This document shows positions 8,914-18,709 of a stretch of DNA of 64,000 bases, piece by piece. The notes under the pieces were generated by a model that was not told the DNA's origin, made no database searches, and saw nothing but the letters and a program-made list of their open reading frames with translations. The stretch lies in NCBI RefSeq assembly GCF_000316665.1, contig NC_019678.1, positions 1,984,001 through 2,048,000 of the forward strand, written 5' to 3'. A program made the position numbers and the translations under genes. This DNA comes from Rivularia sp. PCC 7116 (lineage in GTDB: Bacteria > Cyanobacteriota > Cyanobacteriia > Cyanobacteriales > Nostocaceae). Within the stretch, counting starts at the first letter, position 1; every line of letters starts with the position of its first letter.

Positions 8914-10286
8914 AAAGTATACTTCCCCCGACAAGTTTTATTTTCAATCCCATTCGCACAGCTAAAATAGCCGTCTCATCTCAACACAACAAATATTGCT
9001 TATAGCTTTCGCTACAGCTTTCGTGCAACCACACTTCGGGCTAAGTATTAATACTCCCCGAATTACTTATACTTAATTAGTTTTACAGGCTATGCCAGTA
9101 ACAATAAAAAAGTTTGCCACTGTGCAATCTACCTAGCCTGCATTCAAACTGCGTTATGCAGTGCTTCCTCTTTTATACAACGAACAAACCTTGCATTCCC
9201 TAAAATGAGTACTCAAGATACGCCAATATATATCTTTTGGGCAGCACTTAACTATTTTTGGGGAACTTAACTTATTCGCTAACTAAGAATACGAATAATC
9301 CCCTTGGTTTGGTAATTTGACTTATTTCAACTCACTTACATCAGCCAAGTACTTGCCGCAAATAATAAAGCGACTTACTTTTCCTGAGTGAATATTTTAA
9401 GTATTTGAAATCCCTATATATAAGAGTAACATAAAAACTCTAACTTTTGAGGTAAATTAGTAGCCTAATTTAAAATTTTTAAAGTAATATTTTTTGCTTA
9501 CTTGTTATCCCTATGCTTGGATAGTGTCATAAGTCATCTTCAAAGGATAAGCGCATTTTTGGCGCTGTTAGCAAAGATACTTGTGGCTGTATCGTCAAAT
9601 GTTAAATTTTGCTTAATAAGAGCTTTTATCTGTAAAATGTAGCAAGAGATAAATTGTTTAGTACTGCGGCAGAAGTTGTATTCACAAGTAATTATACTTA
9701 GTATAATTATCTCAAATTAATCAAATAAAAAATTTTGCTTTGTTCTAATCGATTATAAGAATAGACTATCTCTGTCCTTAAAAAAATACCCAGTTAAAAT
9801 TCCCATTTTCCAATTTCTCAGAAAATAGGTTTCTTTAGGATTACTCAGGACGCTTCAATAAGTTAGACCTTAGTAACTCAAGACCAACAAACAAAATATT
9901 TAACAAACGTATTCTATTAGGGATATCTTATTACCTGCAAGTGCCTTATATCGTTACAAACCTTGCTTTATAAGTGTTTAAGCCCTTTTAATTTTAAGAT
10001 TGAAGCCTAAATCAAAAACTCTGAACGCGAATAAAATTTGGTTGTTGATGCGCTTCTATATAATATTCGCCGGTCAGTGGATTTTAATGCTGACTATATA
10101 GTAAATTCAATGTTCATCATAAGAATACAACGCTTGATACCAATAGATCGTTATATACAAGAGCCGATTTAAACCTTCATCTCAACACCAACATTTAGAG
10201 AATGCTTTGAGAAAAGGCACGAGGTTATCTTAAAATGGGTATAGGATATGTAAACTTTCGTAACTAAAGTCAGAGTCCGCCCATTC
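8914..10286. other. Long intergenic region without a supported gene
   Basis: About 1.4 kb of AT-rich sequence between the small membrane-protein gene and sds. Stop codons are dense in all frames I checked. I found no tRNA, array or clear remnant. It probably holds the promoter and leader of sds in its last few hundred bases. Confidence 0.45.
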
Positions 10287-11258
10287 ATGACCCCAGCCAC
10301 CTCCTTGTTTTCCCCTGTGGAAGCAGACCTGCATATATTAGCAGATAACCTTAAACAGTTAGTTGGTAACGACCATCCCATTCTCAGTCTCGCTGCAGAA
10401 CATCTCTTCGGAGCTGGAGGGAAGCGTATTAGACCTGCAATTGTCTTACTTGTATCGCGGGCAACAATGTCCAACGACGATATTACACCCCGTCACCGAC
10501 GCTTAGCTGAAATTACGGAAATGATTCATACTGCTTCTTTAGTACATGATGATGTAGTAGACGAATCAGAAAAAAGACGTGGTGTTGATACAGTTCATAG
10601 TTTGTTTGGTAATCGAGTCGCAGTATTAGCAGGAGACTTTTTGTTTGCTCAAGCTTCTTGGTATTTAGCTAATTTAGATAATTTGGATGTAGTGAAATTG
10701 CTTTCACAAGTAATTATGGACTTAGCTACTGGGGAGATTTTGCAAGCGGTGAATAGTTTTGATGTCGATATTTCGATGGATACTTATCTACAAAAGACTT
10801 ATTACAAAACTGCTACATTGTTTGCAAATAGTTCTAAAGCAGCTGGAATACTTAGCGAAGTTTCTCAACAAACAGCTGAAAATTTGTATGAATATGGGCG
10901 TAATCTTGGATTAGCCTTCCAAATAGTTGACGATATTTTTGATTTCACAAGTTCTACGGATACATTAGGCAAGCCTGCTGGTTCCGATCTTGAAGATGGG
11001 CATATTACAGCCCCTGTTATATATGCTCTGGAAGAAAGACCAGAACTAAAAACGCTTATTAAACACAAATTTACACAACCCGGAGATTTAGAAAAAGCTC
11101 TGACGCTGGTAGAAGATAGTAAGGGCATTCAGCGTTCTCGCGATTTAGCAGCCTCTAAAGCAAAACTCGCAGTAGAGCATATTGGACAATTGCCGTCTTC
11201 TCCTACTCGTCAAACTTTAATAGACATGGCTGATTATGTATTGAGTCGCCTGAATTAA
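10287..11258 (+). CDS. sds: Solanesyl (all-trans polyprenyl) diphosphate synthase
   Basis: A 323-residue trans-prenyltransferase that condenses isopentenyl diphosphate units into the long chain used for plastoquinone. It has both Asp-rich motifs: the first in LVHDDVVDES and the second in IVDDIFDF, plus GGKRIRP and GDFLFAQA. The residues before the first motif are small (TASLVHDD), consistent with a long-chain product, although exact chain length cannot be read from sequence. Length is normal. It has its own transcription unit, with a 219-base gap to a convergent gene. Confidence 0.92.
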   Translation: MTPATSLFSPVEADLHILADNLKQLVGNDHPILSLAAEHLFGAGGKRIRPAIVLLVSRATMSNDDITPRHRRLAEITEMIHTASLVHDDVVDESEKRRGVDTVHSLFGNRVAVLAGDFLFAQASWYLANLDNLDVVKLLSQVIMDLATGEILQAVNSFDVDISMDTYLQKTYYKTATLFANSSKAAGILSEVSQQTAENLYEYGRNLGLAFQIVDDIFDFTSSTDTLGKPAGSDLEDGHITAPVIYALEERPELKTLIKHKFTQPGDLEKALTLVEDSKGIQRSRDLAASKAKLAVEHIGQLPSSPTRQTLIDMADYVLSRLN

Positions 11259-11476
11259 AAATTGCGAAATATTATTTCAACATTTTTATTCGTGGGGAAT
11301 TTGTTATCGGTTATTGATTTATTTTCAATCCCCTCCTAAAAGGGTAGGGGCTTTTGAAGTTCTGCGAATTTTCTTTTGTAATAAATCCTTAACTTATAAC
11401 TTCTATGTGAAAGCATACTTTGGCAATACAAATGGGTATATCTTTTAACTATATTAGTTTCAGCTTCCAAAGAAAA

Positions 11477-11977
11477 TTAAGCTATGTCAGGAGGAATATC
11501 GGAACTGCGGCGATTTTGTTGTAGCGAGCTTTCAATAATACTTTGTAATTGTAAACGTTCAATTTCTATAGCATTAGCTGTAGTGCCAGGAGTATCAAAA
11601 AAAATTATACTATCTACGGGTTGTAACGCTAATGTCTGGAACAAAATTTCAATAACTCCGATTGGTGCAGCTATCATGTGAGGGTCAAACCCAACACCAG
11701 AGGTAGTACTGACATCTTGTAACGTAGGATAAGCATAGATTACTTGTTTTTGTAATTGTGGATTGGTCTTGTGACTCAATGTTGTTAGAACCCAGTCTTC
11801 AGAAGGGTTTCGGAGTATGTAATATTGAGGGAAGTGTAATTTTTGAGCAATTTTAGTAAGTGCAGGAGCAATTGCCGCAACTAGTTGAGGTGTAATACCA
11901 TCTTGGGGTGCGTTATCAATCAAATATTGAATTTGTGCTTGTAAATCCATAATTATCTGTTTATAGTTCGTGGGCAT
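11477..11977 (-). CDS. Conserved cyanobacterial hypothetical protein
   Basis: A 166-residue soluble protein with no signal peptide or membrane helix. The N-terminal third is helical (LQAQIQYLIDNAPQDG, then LVAAIAPALTKIAQKLHFPQ); the middle is sheet-like (QYYILRNPSEDWVLTTLSH) and the C-terminus is acidic to Gln-rich. An alternative start is the Met at residue 10. I recognise no catalytic motif or domain. It sits between sds and hetZ and is divergent from hetZ, with a 192-base spacer that probably carries both promoters. Confidence 0.72.
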   Translation of the reverse strand: MPTNYKQIIMDLQAQIQYLIDNAPQDGITPQLVAAIAPALTKIAQKLHFPQYYILRNPSEDWVLTTLSHKTNPQLQKQVIYAYPTLQDVSTTSGVGFDPHMIAAPIGVIEILFQTLALQPVDSIIFFDTPGTTANAIEIERLQLQSIIESSLQQNRRSSDIPPDIA

Positions 11978-12021
11978 TAGCTATAAATTCTATGAAATGC
12001 GTTTCGATTTCCCTCACATAA

Positions 12022-12147
12022 TGGGAATAATATATTCAGCCAAATTGATGAGAACGGGATAATTGGTTTTTACCAAAGCGTTTTAACGCACTACTAAATC
12101 AACCATTATTCCCACACAATATAGGTTGTAATGTTTGTCTATATAAT
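12022..12147 (+). promoter_or_regulatory. Putative hetZ promoter region with inverted repeats
   Basis: The spacer upstream of hetZ holds an inverted repeat, TGGGAATAAT (12022-12031) and ATTATTCCCA (12105-12114). Two smaller dyads lie between the arms: TTGGT-ttt-ACCAA near 12064-12076 and GCGTT-TT-AACGC near 12078-12089. A TATAAT box lies at 12142-12147. In Anabaena hetZ is developmentally controlled and HetR-dependent. Which dyad binds a regulator here is not known. Confidence 0.42.
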
Positions 12148-12169
12148 CGGTCTTTTAAACAACTAGACT

Positions 12170-13360
12170 ATGAAATCAGCCGCGACTACAACTATTCAGG
12201 GAGAAAAGTCTATCGGCGTGGAGGCGATATTTCAACTCCTATTCGGAGAACTTAAATCTTCAACTAAAGCTCATGAATCTAATTGCCATGAAGTGGCAAC
12301 ACGAATTGCCGCTGAAGTCATGCGGATTTGTCATGAGAGCAAACGTATCCAAGCTTCTGGAGATATTAAAAGCTCGGCGATCGCCCTAGCCCGACACCGG
12401 CTATCTCAGTGTATGAGATACTACCAATTGGGTTCCAATCGGGGTCGAATAGAGCTACACAGCACTTTAAGTGCAATTATTTATCGTTACATTAATCCGC
12501 CAAATAGACAACTAAGTTATCAAGGACGGTTAAGTGTAATTGAAGATTTTCTACAAAACTTTTACTTGGAAGCGTTGAACGCTTGTCGAAGAGAAAATAA
12601 GTTGGAACCGACTTATCGTCCCCAGACTCTTTTAGAATTAGCGGAATACATGGCGTTTACCGAACGCTATGCAAAAAGACGCATTCCTTTGCCGGGACGA
12701 CAGCAGCAGTTGATTATTCTGCGGGCACAAACTTTTTCTCAACAGCAACCACCAGAAACCTGCGTTGATATAGAAAAAGCCGCAGAAGGCAGCAGCAACG
12801 ATGGGGATGGTTCTTGGGAAGATCCTGCCGTACAGCAATTAAGATCGGCAATGGCATCTCAACCAGAACCGGAACCAACTGAGGAAACGCTGCGTTCTGT
12901 AGTGATTAACGAATTAATGAGCTATTTGGAGGAACGACAGCAAGGAGATTGTGCCGATTACTTTGCTTTACGTTTGAAAGATTTATCCGCTCAAGAAATT
13001 GAGTCAATTTTAGGTTTAACCCCCCGTCAGAGAGATTATTTGCAGCAGCGTTTCAAATATCATCTGATTCGGTTTGCTATGTTGCATCGCTGGGAACTGG
13101 TTCATGAATGGTTGGAAGCAGACTTGCATACCAATTTAGGTTTGACCGAATACCAGTGGCAAGTTTATATAGAAAAGCTTGACGATAAACAACGTTCTTT
13201 ACTAGAACTGAAACAACAAGGTCAAGCTGATGTTCAAATTGCCAAAATCCTAGGTTTATCTATGGCACAACTACAAAAAAGGTGGTTTAAAATTCTCGAA
13301 CAAGCTTGGGATATTCGTAACTCTTTTATGTCCGGATCAAGTGCATCTACTCATGAATAG
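12170..13360 (+). CDS. hetZ: Heterocyst differentiation protein HetZ
   Basis: A 396-residue protein matching HetZ in length and layout: a helical N-terminal part (GVEAIFQLLFGELKSS and IALARHRLSQCMRYYQLGS), a low-complexity acidic spacer (about residues 200-245) and a C-terminal part with two helix-turn-helix-like stretches (SAQEIESILGLTPRQRDYL and DVQIAKILGLSMAQLQKRW). HetZ is needed early in heterocyst differentiation in Anabaena, downstream of HetR, and is reported to bind DNA. Its 3' end overlaps patU by 8 bases, the classic hetZ-patU arrangement. This is the strongest sign that the organism is a patterned filament. Confidence 0.88.
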   Translation: MKSAATTTIQGEKSIGVEAIFQLLFGELKSSTKAHESNCHEVATRIAAEVMRICHESKRIQASGDIKSSAIALARHRLSQCMRYYQLGSNRGRIELHSTLSAIIYRYINPPNRQLSYQGRLSVIEDFLQNFYLEALNACRRENKLEPTYRPQTLLELAEYMAFTERYAKRRIPLPGRQQQLIILRAQTFSQQQPPETCVDIEKAAEGSSNDGDGSWEDPAVQQLRSAMASQPEPEPTEETLRSVVINELMSYLEERQQGDCADYFALRLKDLSAQEIESILGLTPRQRDYLQQRFKYHLIRFAMLHRWELVHEWLEADLHTNLGLTEYQWQVYIEKLDDKQRSLLELKQQGQADVQIAKILGLSMAQLQKRWFKILEQAWDIRNSFMSGSSASTHE

Positions 13361-14339
13361 TGACACAGAATCCTTACAAAACCAATTACTCGCTTGGTTG
13401 TTAGCAGAAGATGCTTCAACCGAGGAGGATTTTTTGGTCGAAAGTGAGGAAATTAACGGGGCTAAAACTAATTCTGCAAACACCGCTTCCACAAGCGGTG
13501 CTTCTGAGTCGGAACTGATGCCCTATCCTTTTCAATTGGGAGAAATTCCTGCTGTGCAAAAACGTTTTCAAGCCGTTCTCAAACGTCGGCTACAAAATCA
13601 AATTCAAGATAATCCTCCACTATTCCCTTGGGAATCACAACTGGTAGATTATCCCGATTATGTTGACAGTCCATCTATAGCTTGGGTTCCTGCTTGGGGA
13701 TGGGCAGCACAACAATCTAAGCTGAGTCTGCCAATTCCGATGCCGGAGAAAGTTTTCCAGCAATTATTGGCAAAGTGTCAAGAATTACTTACATTTCCCG
13801 TGCCTTTGGGAGCCAAACTAGTTGGGGCTGTAGAAAGTTTATTCCCTAACGAGCCGCAGACACTTAATGACTTAGCTGGGATGGTATTAAGAAGTCCATA
13901 TCGTTCTGCCGATACTTTAGAAAAAAGCACGACGCTAGAAGGCAGTTTTTCAGATTTACAGCCGCGTCAACAAATGGCACTATCATTATTGGCTGCCAAA
14001 CAATTGCTAGAAAATCTGACCGTAACCATAGACGCTGCACAAAATGTAGTCGAAAAACAATGGCTAACGGATGTAGGTAATGTCACTTTAAGAATAAAGT
14101 ATTACCAAGCTGCCGGAAAACTTTTGGTTGAAGCCCAATTACCTCAGCAAGGAACTTTGAAACTTGGAAAAGATGATTTGCAAGTTTGTGCAGAATCTTC
14201 TGTTTCAGGAAGTGTCAATTTAGAGTTGAATTCAGTTCACCAAGGGGCTACTTACACATTGGCTGTTGAGTTACAAGAAATGGATACTCAACCGCTAACA
14301 TTTGCGATTGTTCCGACAAATTCGTCCGAACTTAGCTAA
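13353..14339 (+). CDS. patU: PatU, heterocyst pattern protein (uninterrupted)
   Basis: I chose the ATG at 13353, which overlaps the hetZ stop codon (ATGAATAG), over the in-frame GTG at 13341; this gives 328 residues. The N-terminal segment (SLQNQLLAWLLAEDAST) and the C-terminal part (GEIPAVQKRFQAVLKRRLQ onward) lie in one frame. In Anabaena PCC 7120 these correspond, as I recall, to two separate genes, patU5 and patU3; here they form one. The protein is soluble and acidic, without a recognised catalytic motif. In Anabaena patU3 loss changes heterocyst spacing. It is translationally coupled to hetZ. Confidence 0.82.
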   Translation: MNSDTESLQNQLLAWLLAEDASTEEDFLVESEEINGAKTNSANTASTSGASESELMPYPFQLGEIPAVQKRFQAVLKRRLQNQIQDNPPLFPWESQLVDYPDYVDSPSIAWVPAWGWAAQQSKLSLPIPMPEKVFQQLLAKCQELLTFPVPLGAKLVGAVESLFPNEPQTLNDLAGMVLRSPYRSADTLEKSTTLEGSFSDLQPRQQMALSLLAAKQLLENLTVTIDAAQNVVEKQWLTDVGNVTLRIKYYQAAGKLLVEAQLPQQGTLKLGKDDLQVCAESSVSGSVNLELNSVHQGATYTLAVELQEMDTQPLTFAIVPTNSSELS

Positions 14340-14598
14340 CTAATAATTAACCGCTAGTATTTAGGTTTTCCTAACATACCTTTACCGGTTAATAAAATAA
14401 ACAATGAATAAGAAAAGGTTTAGGGGTAGTAGTGAAACTGAACCTTTATTTAACATACAGGCACCCCCAAGCATAAAGCAGCTACTCAGATCGATACTAC
14501 GCTAATGGCTTAATAGGAACTCTCCTTATTTAAGTTTAGTGCGTACAAATATTTTTGTGAGTACAGTGGGGTAATAAAGAAGACGGAAATTTGATTGA

Positions 14599-16908
14599 AT
14601 GGATAGGTTCAGTGGGTATCTACGTGTAGAGTATTGGCGGCAAAAAATTCAGAATTCGTCGCCGATAGAAGTAGAAGATTCAATTACTTTAAGGGTGCTA
14701 GTTAGCGCTTTGGTAATTATAGGGATTGTGGCTACAGATGTAGCTGCGGAGGCTACATTTAGTTTTTGGGCAGTTCCTTTAAGCATGGTAGGCGGTATCT
14801 GGAGTTATTACCGTCGTAACCACAAGAATGTAGCGGCAAAATTTTGTATCGCCATCGGCATGCTGTTAGCACTGGGTGGGTTTTTCGGGCGATTAATCGG
14901 TGAATTAAACGATACCCGGCTTTTATTAGCAGAGTTGCTGATTCAACTTCAGGTGCTGCACAGTTTTGATATGCCTCGACGTAAAGATTTGGGGTATTCG
15001 ATTGTAATAGGACTAATTTTATTAGGTGTTGCAGCAACGCTGAGTCAAACTTTAGCTTTTGCACCTGTGTTGCTGCTCTTTTTAGCTTTTGCTTTACCTA
15101 CTCTTGCCTTAGACTATCGTTCGCGACTCGGCTTAGAACCGCTAGCATTCAAAAAACAACAATCGCAAAAAAAAGATATTAAAGCTTTTAATTTAAAATT
15201 TATATTTGTTAATTTTTCAATAATATTAGCTATAGGGTTGGCGATTTTTGCGGTTTTACCTAGAGTTCCCGGTTATGGCTTGCGGACATTCCCAGTTAGT
15301 TCGCCTATTGATGTTAAAGGCGACTTTACCGGACGTAAAATTGTTAATCCCGGTTATGTCCGTTCTGGTAATAATAACGGTCAAGGTAGTAGCAATGGCG
15401 ACGAAAATTCTACAGGTGCAACCGGCGATCGCCAAGAAGTAGACGATAATTTTTACTACGGATTTAATACCAAAATTGACCAGACTTTGCGTGGTGAGAT
15501 GAAACCAAAGGTGGTTATGCGCGTGCGTTCTCAGGCAGAAGGTTTCTGGCGAGTTTTGGCATTTGACCGTTACACGGGTAATGGATGGGAGATTTCTCGA
15601 AATGACCAAGTAAAGCGCCTCAAACGCTCCCCTTTTTCTTATCAAACTTTTCTAGAGCGCCCATTAATTATTGGCAAAACTAAAGAAGTAGTACAAACTT
15701 ACACTTTAGTGTCGGAATTGCCTAACTTAATTCCAGCCATGTCATATCCCAAGGAAATTTATTTTCCGACACCGATGATAGCCGTTGATACAGAAGGTGG
15801 CTTGCGAGCGCCGGTTGGTTTATCAAAAGGTTTAACTTATACGGTACTTTCGGAAGTTCCTTACCGCGATCGCACTTTGTTATCGAAAGCCCCAGACAAG
15901 TACCCAAATAATATTAAGAATTATTACTTGCAGGTTCCTGCAAACATTTCTGACAAAGTTAAACAGCTTACCGAAAAAATTCTTGCTGACTACAATCGTC
16001 AACGGGTAGGTAAAACTGAGAAAAATCTTTCATCGCCTTATGAAACAGCTCTCTACCTTGCTCAATATTTGAAACAAAACTACATAGTTCCAAAAAATTT
16101 TATTGAAGCACCGATATTAAATGATGATGATGACTTAGTAGAAGCTTTCTTGTTTAAAAATAAAGGAGGGCTACCCGATCAGTTTTCCACAGTGTTAACA
16201 GTAATGTTGCGTTCTATCGGTATTCCAGCCCGTTTAGTAGCAGGATTTTCCCCTGGTGATTTTAATCCCTTCACAGGGATGTACGTAGTCCGCAACACTG
16301 ACGCTTACGCAATGACAGAAGTCTACTTCCCTAAATACGGTTGGTTTGCTTTCGATCCTATACCCAGTCATCCTTTGATTCCTCCATCAATAGAAGAAAT
16401 TCAGACTTTCTCGGTATTGAGACAATTTTGGAATTGGATTGCTGGCTGGCTTCCTTCTCCAGTCACTGGGTTCCTCAACGGTATATTTGGAAATGTGTTG
16501 AGCGCTGTTACAAGATTTATATCTTGGTTCTTCTCCTTATTCTCCCAAGGTATTTTCGGCATAGTAAGCGGATTAACCTTGTTAACCTCTGTTTCCTTGT
16601 TCTGTTGGTTGGGCTGGGACAAATGGAAAAAATGGCGCTACCGGCAATTCCTAGGTAAATTACAGCCTATGGAAAGACTTTATCGGCAAATGCTTCAGTG
16701 GAATGCTCAAAAAGGTTTAACTAAACATCCTGCTCAAACGCCTTTAGAATATGCTCGGGTTTTAAACGAGCATAATTCAGTAACAACTGCTGAAGTTATA
16801 GAAGAAATTTCTCAGGCTTATGTAAGTTGGCGTTATGGAAAAAACCCCCCGGATATAAGTAGCCTGCGCCAAAAATGGCAGCAGATAAGAAATACTGCAA
16901 AAAACTAA
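14599..16908 (+). CDS. TgpA-type transglutaminase-like membrane protein lacking catalytic residues
   Basis: A 769-residue protein with the TgpA layout: about seven N-terminal membrane helices (residues roughly 30-220), a large extracytoplasmic region, a transglutaminase-like domain (about 480-600), a further membrane helix (about 645-675) and a cytoplasmic DUF4129-like tail. In active members the motif is G-x-C-E/D-Q/H-F, then DAHAW. Here the first reads GGLPDQFS, with Pro at residue 526 replacing Cys, and the second reads DAYAMTEVYF, with Tyr at residue 570 replacing His. The later Asp (FDPIP) remains. It is therefore probably not a protease or transglutaminase and may bind cell-wall components. 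It follows patU by 259 bases. Confidence 0.82.
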   Translation: MDRFSGYLRVEYWRQKIQNSSPIEVEDSITLRVLVSALVIIGIVATDVAAEATFSFWAVPLSMVGGIWSYYRRNHKNVAAKFCIAIGMLLALGGFFGRLIGELNDTRLLLAELLIQLQVLHSFDMPRRKDLGYSIVIGLILLGVAATLSQTLAFAPVLLLFLAFALPTLALDYRSRLGLEPLAFKKQQSQKKDIKAFNLKFIFVNFSIILAIGLAIFAVLPRVPGYGLRTFPVSSPIDVKGDFTGRKIVNPGYVRSGNNNGQGSSNGDENSTGATGDRQEVDDNFYYGFNTKIDQTLRGEMKPKVVMRVRSQAEGFWRVLAFDRYTGNGWEISRNDQVKRLKRSPFSYQTFLERPLIIGKTKEVVQTYTLVSELPNLIPAMSYPKEIYFPTPMIAVDTEGGLRAPVGLSKGLTYTVLSEVPYRDRTLLSKAPDKYPNNIKNYYLQVPANISDKVKQLTEKILADYNRQRVGKTEKNLSSPYETALYLAQYLKQNYIVPKNFIEAPILNDDDDLVEAFLFKNKGGLPDQFSTVLTVMLRSIGIPARLVAGFSPGDFNPFTGMYVVRNTDAYAMTEVYFPKYGWFAFDPIPSHPLIPPSIEEIQTFSVLRQFWNWIAGWLPSPVTGFLNGIFGNVLSAVTRFISWFFSLFSQGIFGIVSGLTLLTSVSLFCWLGWDKWKKWRYRQFLGKLQPMERLYRQMLQWNAQKGLTKHPAQTPLEYARVLNEHNSVTTAEVIEEISQAYVSWRYGKNPPDISSLRQKWQQIRNTAKN

Positions 16909-17050
16909 GCCTGTATTTGTAATTTCTAATATCTAGAGTTATTCCTTAAGTCGTTTAATTAAAGGATTATTGACTTCCCCCCAATCATGCCGTTGTTTTA
17001 TGGCGTCAGCGGAGCGTGAAGTTGTCATAGCTTAACGCCCCGCCCTATAA

Positions 17051-17251
17051 GGATACTGCTGGCGAATGGTATGTATCACCCCTCACCCGAACCAATCCAT
17101 AGGGATTTTAAGCTATTAACAGGAGTGCGATACGCCAAGCGTCATGCCCCTGGCTTATCGCACTCCTCAAACCCTTATTTTTCGGTGATTAAGGGTCTTC
17201 TTGTTATTCGTCAGCAGTATCCTATAAGAGCTTCGGAGCGCTCAGTGCGAA
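17051..17251. repeat. Foldback (palindromic) element with nested hairpins
   Basis: GGATACTGCTGGCGAAT (17051-17067) is repeated in inverted form as ATTCGTCAGCAGTATCC (17206-17222) with one mismatch, and similarity continues outward. Inside lie two hairpins: AGGAGTGCGATA (17121-17132) with TATCGCACTCCT (17156-17167), and ACCCTTA (17171-17177) with TAAGGGT (17190-17196). A third hairpin (CTTCG...CGAAG, about 17230-17251) lies just outside. There is no transposase. This suggests a miniature transposable element or IS200/605-type end, or a structured RNA. Confidence 0.55.
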
Positions 17252-17301
17252 GTCATTATGCAACGGCAATAAAGCGCGAAGAAAGCCTACACCGCTTTTA
17301 A

Positions 17302-18108
17302 CTCCCCGCCCACCTACTTAATATCGAATTTCTATAGTTACATTTGGGTATACAGCAGTGTTTATTGATTAAAGAAATAAACTAAACCTTACTGGGGCAC
17401 AGAGGAAAACAAACTTATTATTTAACTTCATCGAAAACTGCTGCATTAAACATAGGTAATTGATTGAAATAAAATGTTTCAAAACTTGCACTCAAAGATA
17501 TTCTTTGACCTCTAAAGCGCAACTACCTACAGTACTATATTAATATTTATAAATTTATTTTCTTCTATTGATTTTATCCATATAGGCTTTTGCTATTCAT
17601 ACTTAGCCAATAATAAATGTGGAATTAACTCTATGGCCGAATAGAAATAGATAAGAATTTTATTAAGTCAGCATTAGGAAAAATAATTATAGAAAACAAG
17701 TAAATATTTATCTGTAGTCTTGTAAGGTAAAGAACATTTGAACGATTGATGTAAACTATCTTTATAGAAGCGTTTAAATCGATGAAGGCAGCTATCTCTA
17801 AGAATTAGAAAGTGAATAGGGGTAGTGAAACTGTCTATGAAGAACGGGGTAATATGTGAACTTCAAATTTTATCGGGAATCGTATAATACCTTGTTTCGG
17901 GAAAAGTTTATCTATATCTTAAGGAGTATTTTAAATAAAAAACTATCTTCTAATTATCAAAAAGGTTGCTTTGTAAATAAAAATAAAAGCAATTGCCAAC
18001 AAAGCGCGTTGTTAGCGCTATTTTTTGGGGATAACATGGGAAATAGTTGCTTAACAAGGCATGATTAATCATGTCTAATCCTCACACACATTACATAGCA
18101 TTTTTCTT
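17302..18108. other. Intergenic region upstream of the remA-like gene
   Basis: AT-rich, with no gene I can support. A GTG-initiated 70-codon frame at 17856-18068 has no recognisable content and poor composition and was left out. GCTTTTAACTCCCCGCCC at about 17295-17312 resembles the end of cyanobacterial IS200/605-type elements and may belong to the foldback element. Confidence 0.4.
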
Positions 18109-18375
18109 ATGGACATTCAGTTAATCAACATCGGTTTCGGCAATATTGTTTCTGCCAACCGAGTAGTTGCAATTGTCAGTCCAGAGTCAGCCCCAATCAA
18201 GCGAATTATTACCGATGCGCGAGATAGAGGTCAGCTGATTGATGCAACTTACGGTCGTCGGACAAGGGCTGTTATTATCACTGATTCGAGTCACGTTATC
18301 CTTTCGGCTATCCAGCCAGAAACGGTAGCGAATCGTTTCGTTATTTCCCGCGAGCATCATGTTGTAGATAACTAA
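18109..18375 (+). CDS. RemA-like regulatory protein (DUF370 family)
   Basis: An 88-residue protein covering the whole DUF370/RemA family: [20 protein letters not shown], then SAPIKRI and the diagnostic [19 protein letters not shown]. RemA of Bacillus subtilis is a DNA-binding activator of biofilm-matrix genes that forms oligomeric rings; cyanobacterial members are uncharacterised as far as I know. It lies directly upstream of gmk, 334 bases apart, an arrangement common to many bacteria in which the two are neighbours. The start ATG is chosen by family length. Confidence 0.88.
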   Translation: MDIQLINIGFGNIVSANRVVAIVSPESAPIKRIITDARDRGQLIDATYGRRTRAVIITDSSHVILSAIQPETVANRFVISREHHVVDN

Positions 18376-18709
18376 AAATGGTATAGGTTACAATTCCGGT
18401 AAAGTTTGCCCTGGAGAATCTCCCTAGGGCGAACTGTGAATGTTAGGGATAGGTTAAAAAAAGTTAGCTCAAGGGGGCATCTGGTCGTAGTGCCGGAAAA
18501 ACTAAATCCGTCCTTAGCACAATACGGTACTCGTAACGGGGTCAATATCCCGGACAAGAAGAATGTATCAATTTTTCTGTACCATCTGAATGAAGCGATT
18601 AAAAAGTCATTCATGTTACAAGATCCATTAGTCAATAGTCATTTGCAAAACTAACAAATGACTGCTGACTAGTGAATAATGTATATAAATTGATTCACAG
18701 GGAAAGCGG
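18376..18709. other. remA-gmk spacer with two stem-loops
   Basis: Contains a short stem GCCCT/AGGGC around 18407-18429 and a clear hairpin AGTCATTTG (18637-18645) / CAAATGACT (18655-18663), 47 bases before gmk. Neither has a T-run. A TTG-initiated frame at 18406-18654 was judged spurious. The second hairpin could affect gmk expression. Confidence 0.4.

Noticed and set aside
17071-17301. 76-codon frame in the foldback element
   Set aside because: It lies wholly on inverted-repeat DNA; the repeat explains the openness.
17856-18068. GTG-initiated 70-codon frame
   Set aside because: No recognisable family, poor ribosome site, and Asn/Lys/Ser-rich composition typical of AT-rich noncoding DNA.
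18406-18654. TTG-initiated 82-codon frame between remA and gmk
   Set aside because: Begins on a hairpin, ends in a hairpin, and shows no family resemblance.
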